Source: Pseudalgibacter ostreae (lineage in GTDB: Bacteria > Bacteroidota > Bacteroidia > Flavobacteriales > Flavobacteriaceae). Taken from it: a stretch of 64,000 nt of DNA. Positions within the stretch are counted from its first letter, which is position 1, and every line of letters begins with the position of its first letter. The notes beneath the pieces were generated by a model. That model made no database searches and was not told the DNA's origin. It saw only the letters and a list, made by a program, of their open reading frames with translations. The stretch covers positions 1-64,000 of the forward strand of contig NZ_JBHMFC010000001.1 of assembly GCF_042427585.1 (NCBI RefSeq). The letters run 5' to 3'. Made by a program: the position numbers and the translations under genes. Shown piece by piece: positions 62,095 to 64,000 of the stretch.

Positions 62095-64000
62095 CTAAAC
62101 CACAATGGGCTGTAAAGCTTGCAACGCTGCTTTTATCGTTTTTATGTTTTCGAAGGTTAACATAAGTCGCAACCCATTTCGGGTCTGTTTCTCTTTCATC
62201 TTACAAGCATTGGGGTGCGTTTGCACAAATTGCAATACTTTAGTAAAGAAGGAGCTTTGATAAAAGTTACTTTGTTGATCATTTATAAAATAACCAATTA
62301 ATTTTCCTTGTTTCATAATCACCTTCTCAAAGCCTATTTTAGTGGCCAACCATTTAATTTGGACACTATAGAGCAAATCGGTAACTTGTGTGGGCAATTC
62401 TCCAAAACGGTCTATTAAATCCAACTCGAAATTATGCAGTTCGGCTTCCGTTTTAATATTATTAAGTTGGGTGTATAGGTTAAGGCGTTCTCCAATATTA
62501 TTAACATAATCGTCTGGAAAAAGTAGTTCGAAATCAGAGTCAATAGTTACATCTTTTACATAAACCTTATCTTCCTCCTCCTCATTATAAAGGTCTTTAA
62601 ACTCATTCTCCTTAAGTTCTTCTATGGCTTCATTTAAAATCTTTTGATAAGTATCGAAACCAATTTCATTAATAAACCCGCTTTGCTCACCGCCCAATAA
62701 ATCTCCTGCGCCACGAATTTCTAAATCTTTCATAGCAATATTGAAACCACTCCCCAATTCTGTAAATTGTTCTAAGGCTGTGATTCTTTTTCTAGCATCA
62801 TCGGTCATGGCCGAATATTCTGGTGTAATAAAATAACAGAATGCTTTTTTATTGCTTCGTCCTACTCGACCACGCATTTGGTGCAAATCACTTAATCCAA
62901 AATTATTGGCATTATTAATAAAAATAGTATTGGCATTAGACACATCAAGTCCGCTTTCTACAATCGTGGTGCTTACTAACACATCAAAGGCACCATCCAT
63001 AAAAGCCAACATAAGCTGTTCTAATTTTTTACCTTCCATTTGCCCATGGCCAATACCGATTTTAGCATCCGGCACCAAACGCTGGATCATACCCGCTACT
63101 TCTTTAATATTTTCAATACGGTTATGGATAAAAAATATTTGTCCCCCACGCTCAATCTCATAGCTTACCGCATCTCGAATAACGTCTTCACTAAACCGAA
63201 CCACGTGGCTTTCAATAGGGTAACGATTAGGTGGTGGTGTGGTTATTACCGAAAGGTCACGAGCCGCCATTAAGCTAAACTGCAAGGTTCTAGGTATAGG
63301 TGTTGCCGTTAAAGTTAACACATCTACATTGTCTTTTAAGGTTTTTAATTTTTCTTTTACTGCCACTCCAAACTTTTGCTCTTCATCTACTATTAGCAGT
63401 CCTAAATCCTTAAATTTTACATTTTTATTAACCAATTGGTGTGTCCCAATAATAATATCCACGTGTCCATTTTCTAAATTTTCTAGAGTTTCACGCTTTT
63501 CTTTAGCCGTCCTAAACCTATTTAAATAATCTACAGTTACGGGAAAATCTTTTAAACGCTCACTAAATGTTCTAGAGTGCTGGTATGCTAAAATGGTGGT
63601 AGGAACCAAAACAGCGACCTGTTTGCCATTATCAACAGCTTTAAAAGCTGCCCGAATAGCAACCTCTGTCTTGCCAAAGCCTACATCCCCACATATTAAA
63701 CGGTCCATAGGGCGTTCGCTTTCCATATCGGCCTTTATATCTGCAGTAGCGGTACTTTGGTCTGGTGTATCTTCATAAATAAAAGACGCTTCAAGCTCAT
63801 GTTGCATGTAGCTATCGGGATCATATTGAAAGCCTTTTTCTGTTTTTCGTTTGGCGTACAATTTTATAAGGTTAAAGGCAATATGCTTAACCCGCGATTT
63901 TGTTTTTTCCTTTAATGTTTTCCAAGCGTTACTACCAAGTTTATAAACTTTTGGTGGTTTACCGTCTTTTCCATTAAACTTCGTGATTTTATGTAACGAG
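62095..64000 (-). CDS. mfd: Transcription-repair coupling factor Mfd, 3' part
   Basis: About 635 codons, open to the right edge. The coding frame continues upstream of the Met at 63861 (KLGSNAWKTLKEKTKSRVKH), so the gene is cut by the window and not truncated in nature. Visible are the RNA polymerase-interacting edge, the helicase core with Walker A GDVGFGKTEVA, DEEQ box IVDEEQKFG, TLTATPIPRTLQFS, motif VI MRGRVGRSNK, and the C-terminal D7 domain. Mfd removes stalled RNA polymerase at lesions and recruits UvrA. The end is LQALQPIVV. The 5' part with the UvrB-like domain lies outside. Confidence 0.96.
   Translation of the reverse strand, partial: SLHKITKFNGKDGKPPKVYKLGSNAWKTLKEKTKSRVKHIAFNLIKLYAKRKTEKGFQYDPDSYMQHELEASFIYEDTPDQSTATADIKADMESERPMDRLICGDVGFGKTEVAIRAAFKAVDNGKQVAVLVPTTILAYQHSRTFSERLKDFPVTVDYLNRFRTAKEKRETLENLENGHVDIIIGTHQLVNKNVKFKDLGLLIVDEEQKFGVAVKEKLKTLKDNVDVLTLTATPIPRTLQFSLMAARDLSVITTPPPNRYPIESHVVRFSEDVIRDAVSYEIERGGQIFFIHNRIENIKEVAGMIQRLVPDAKIGIGHGQMEGKKLEQLMLAFMDGAFDVLVSTTIVESGLDVSNANTIFINNANNFGLSDLHQMRGRVGRSNKKAFCYFITPEYSAMTDDARKRITALEQFTELGSGFNIAMKDLEIRGAGDLLGGEQSGFINEIGFDTYQKILNEAIEELKENEFKDLYNEEEEDKVYVKDVTIDSDFELLFPDDYVNNIGERLNLYTQLNNIKTEAELHNFELDLIDRFGELPTQVTDLLYSVQIKWLATKIGFEKVIMKQGKLIGYFINDQQSNFYQSSFFTKVLQFVQTHPNACKMKEKQTRNGLRLMLTFENIKTIKAALQALQPIVV

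Noticed and set aside
1..64000. CRISPR arrays, insertion sequences, prophage or integrons
   Set aside because: No regularly spaced repeats, transposase, integrase or phage structural genes were found on either strand.

Overview
The window reads as chromosomal DNA of a Bacteroidota bacterium, almost certainly family Flavobacteriaceae. The evidence is AT-rich DNA, promoter -7 elements of the TAnnTTTG type, a type IX secretion tail on a secreted glycosidase, a Bat (aerotolerance) operon, a TonB receptor with an N-terminal carboxypeptidase-D-like domain, and a tRNA without an encoded CCA. I cannot name the genus. No phage, transposon, CRISPR array or rRNA is visible; most of the window is housekeeping.

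Layout. 1-8.8 kb: ppnP, then a minus-strand run of a secreted GH8 glycanase, an orphan ABC ATPase, a lipoprotein prolyl oligopeptidase, asd, mscL, alr and tdk. 8.9-14.4 kb: an unknown protein with rsmI, a HopJ-family protein, an Fe-S uracil-DNA glycosylase, pheS, a small unknown, cvpA and a beta-carbonic anhydrase. 14.4-23.8 kb (minus): a full MoxR-DUF58-BatA-BatB-BatC-BatD-BatE operon with one extra two-part membrane protein. 24-36.5 kb: an SDR, an AlbA_2-type protein, a glutamate-receptor-like K+ channel, a very large thioester alpha-2-macroglobulin lipoprotein, a BON-LysM protein (Kbp), a lipoprotein and gpsA. 36.9-41 kb: a membrane AraC regulator, tRNA-Asn, rseP and an SCO copper-chaperone gene.

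41.1-52.7 kb is the most coherent accessory block, a metal-uptake island. It contains feoA-feoB and a 46-residue FeoB-associated peptide. It then has a DtxR/MntR-type repressor divergent from a TonB receptor, metal-binding lipoprotein, ABC ATPase, DUF3843-like protein of unknown role, and two permeases. A perfect 24-bp palindrome sits in the regulator/receptor divergent region and a degenerate copy lies just before feoA, so one metalloregulator probably controls both loci. Oddities in the island are the unknown DUF3843-like gene inside the transporter operon, winged-helix-like tails on both permeases, a first permease whose natural N-terminus has no ATG/GTG/TTG start, and a structured spacer between the binding-protein and ATPase genes.

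52.8-59.7 kb is a tightly spaced minus-strand series: a second-type GAPDH with an altered active-site segment, a zinc-ribbon protein, DUF488, SDR, a glycosyltransferase, AhpD-like, OsmC and aconitase. It looks like a stress and central-carbon operon. The window ends with yraN, a TlpA-like thiol protein and the 3' part of mfd, which runs off the right edge.
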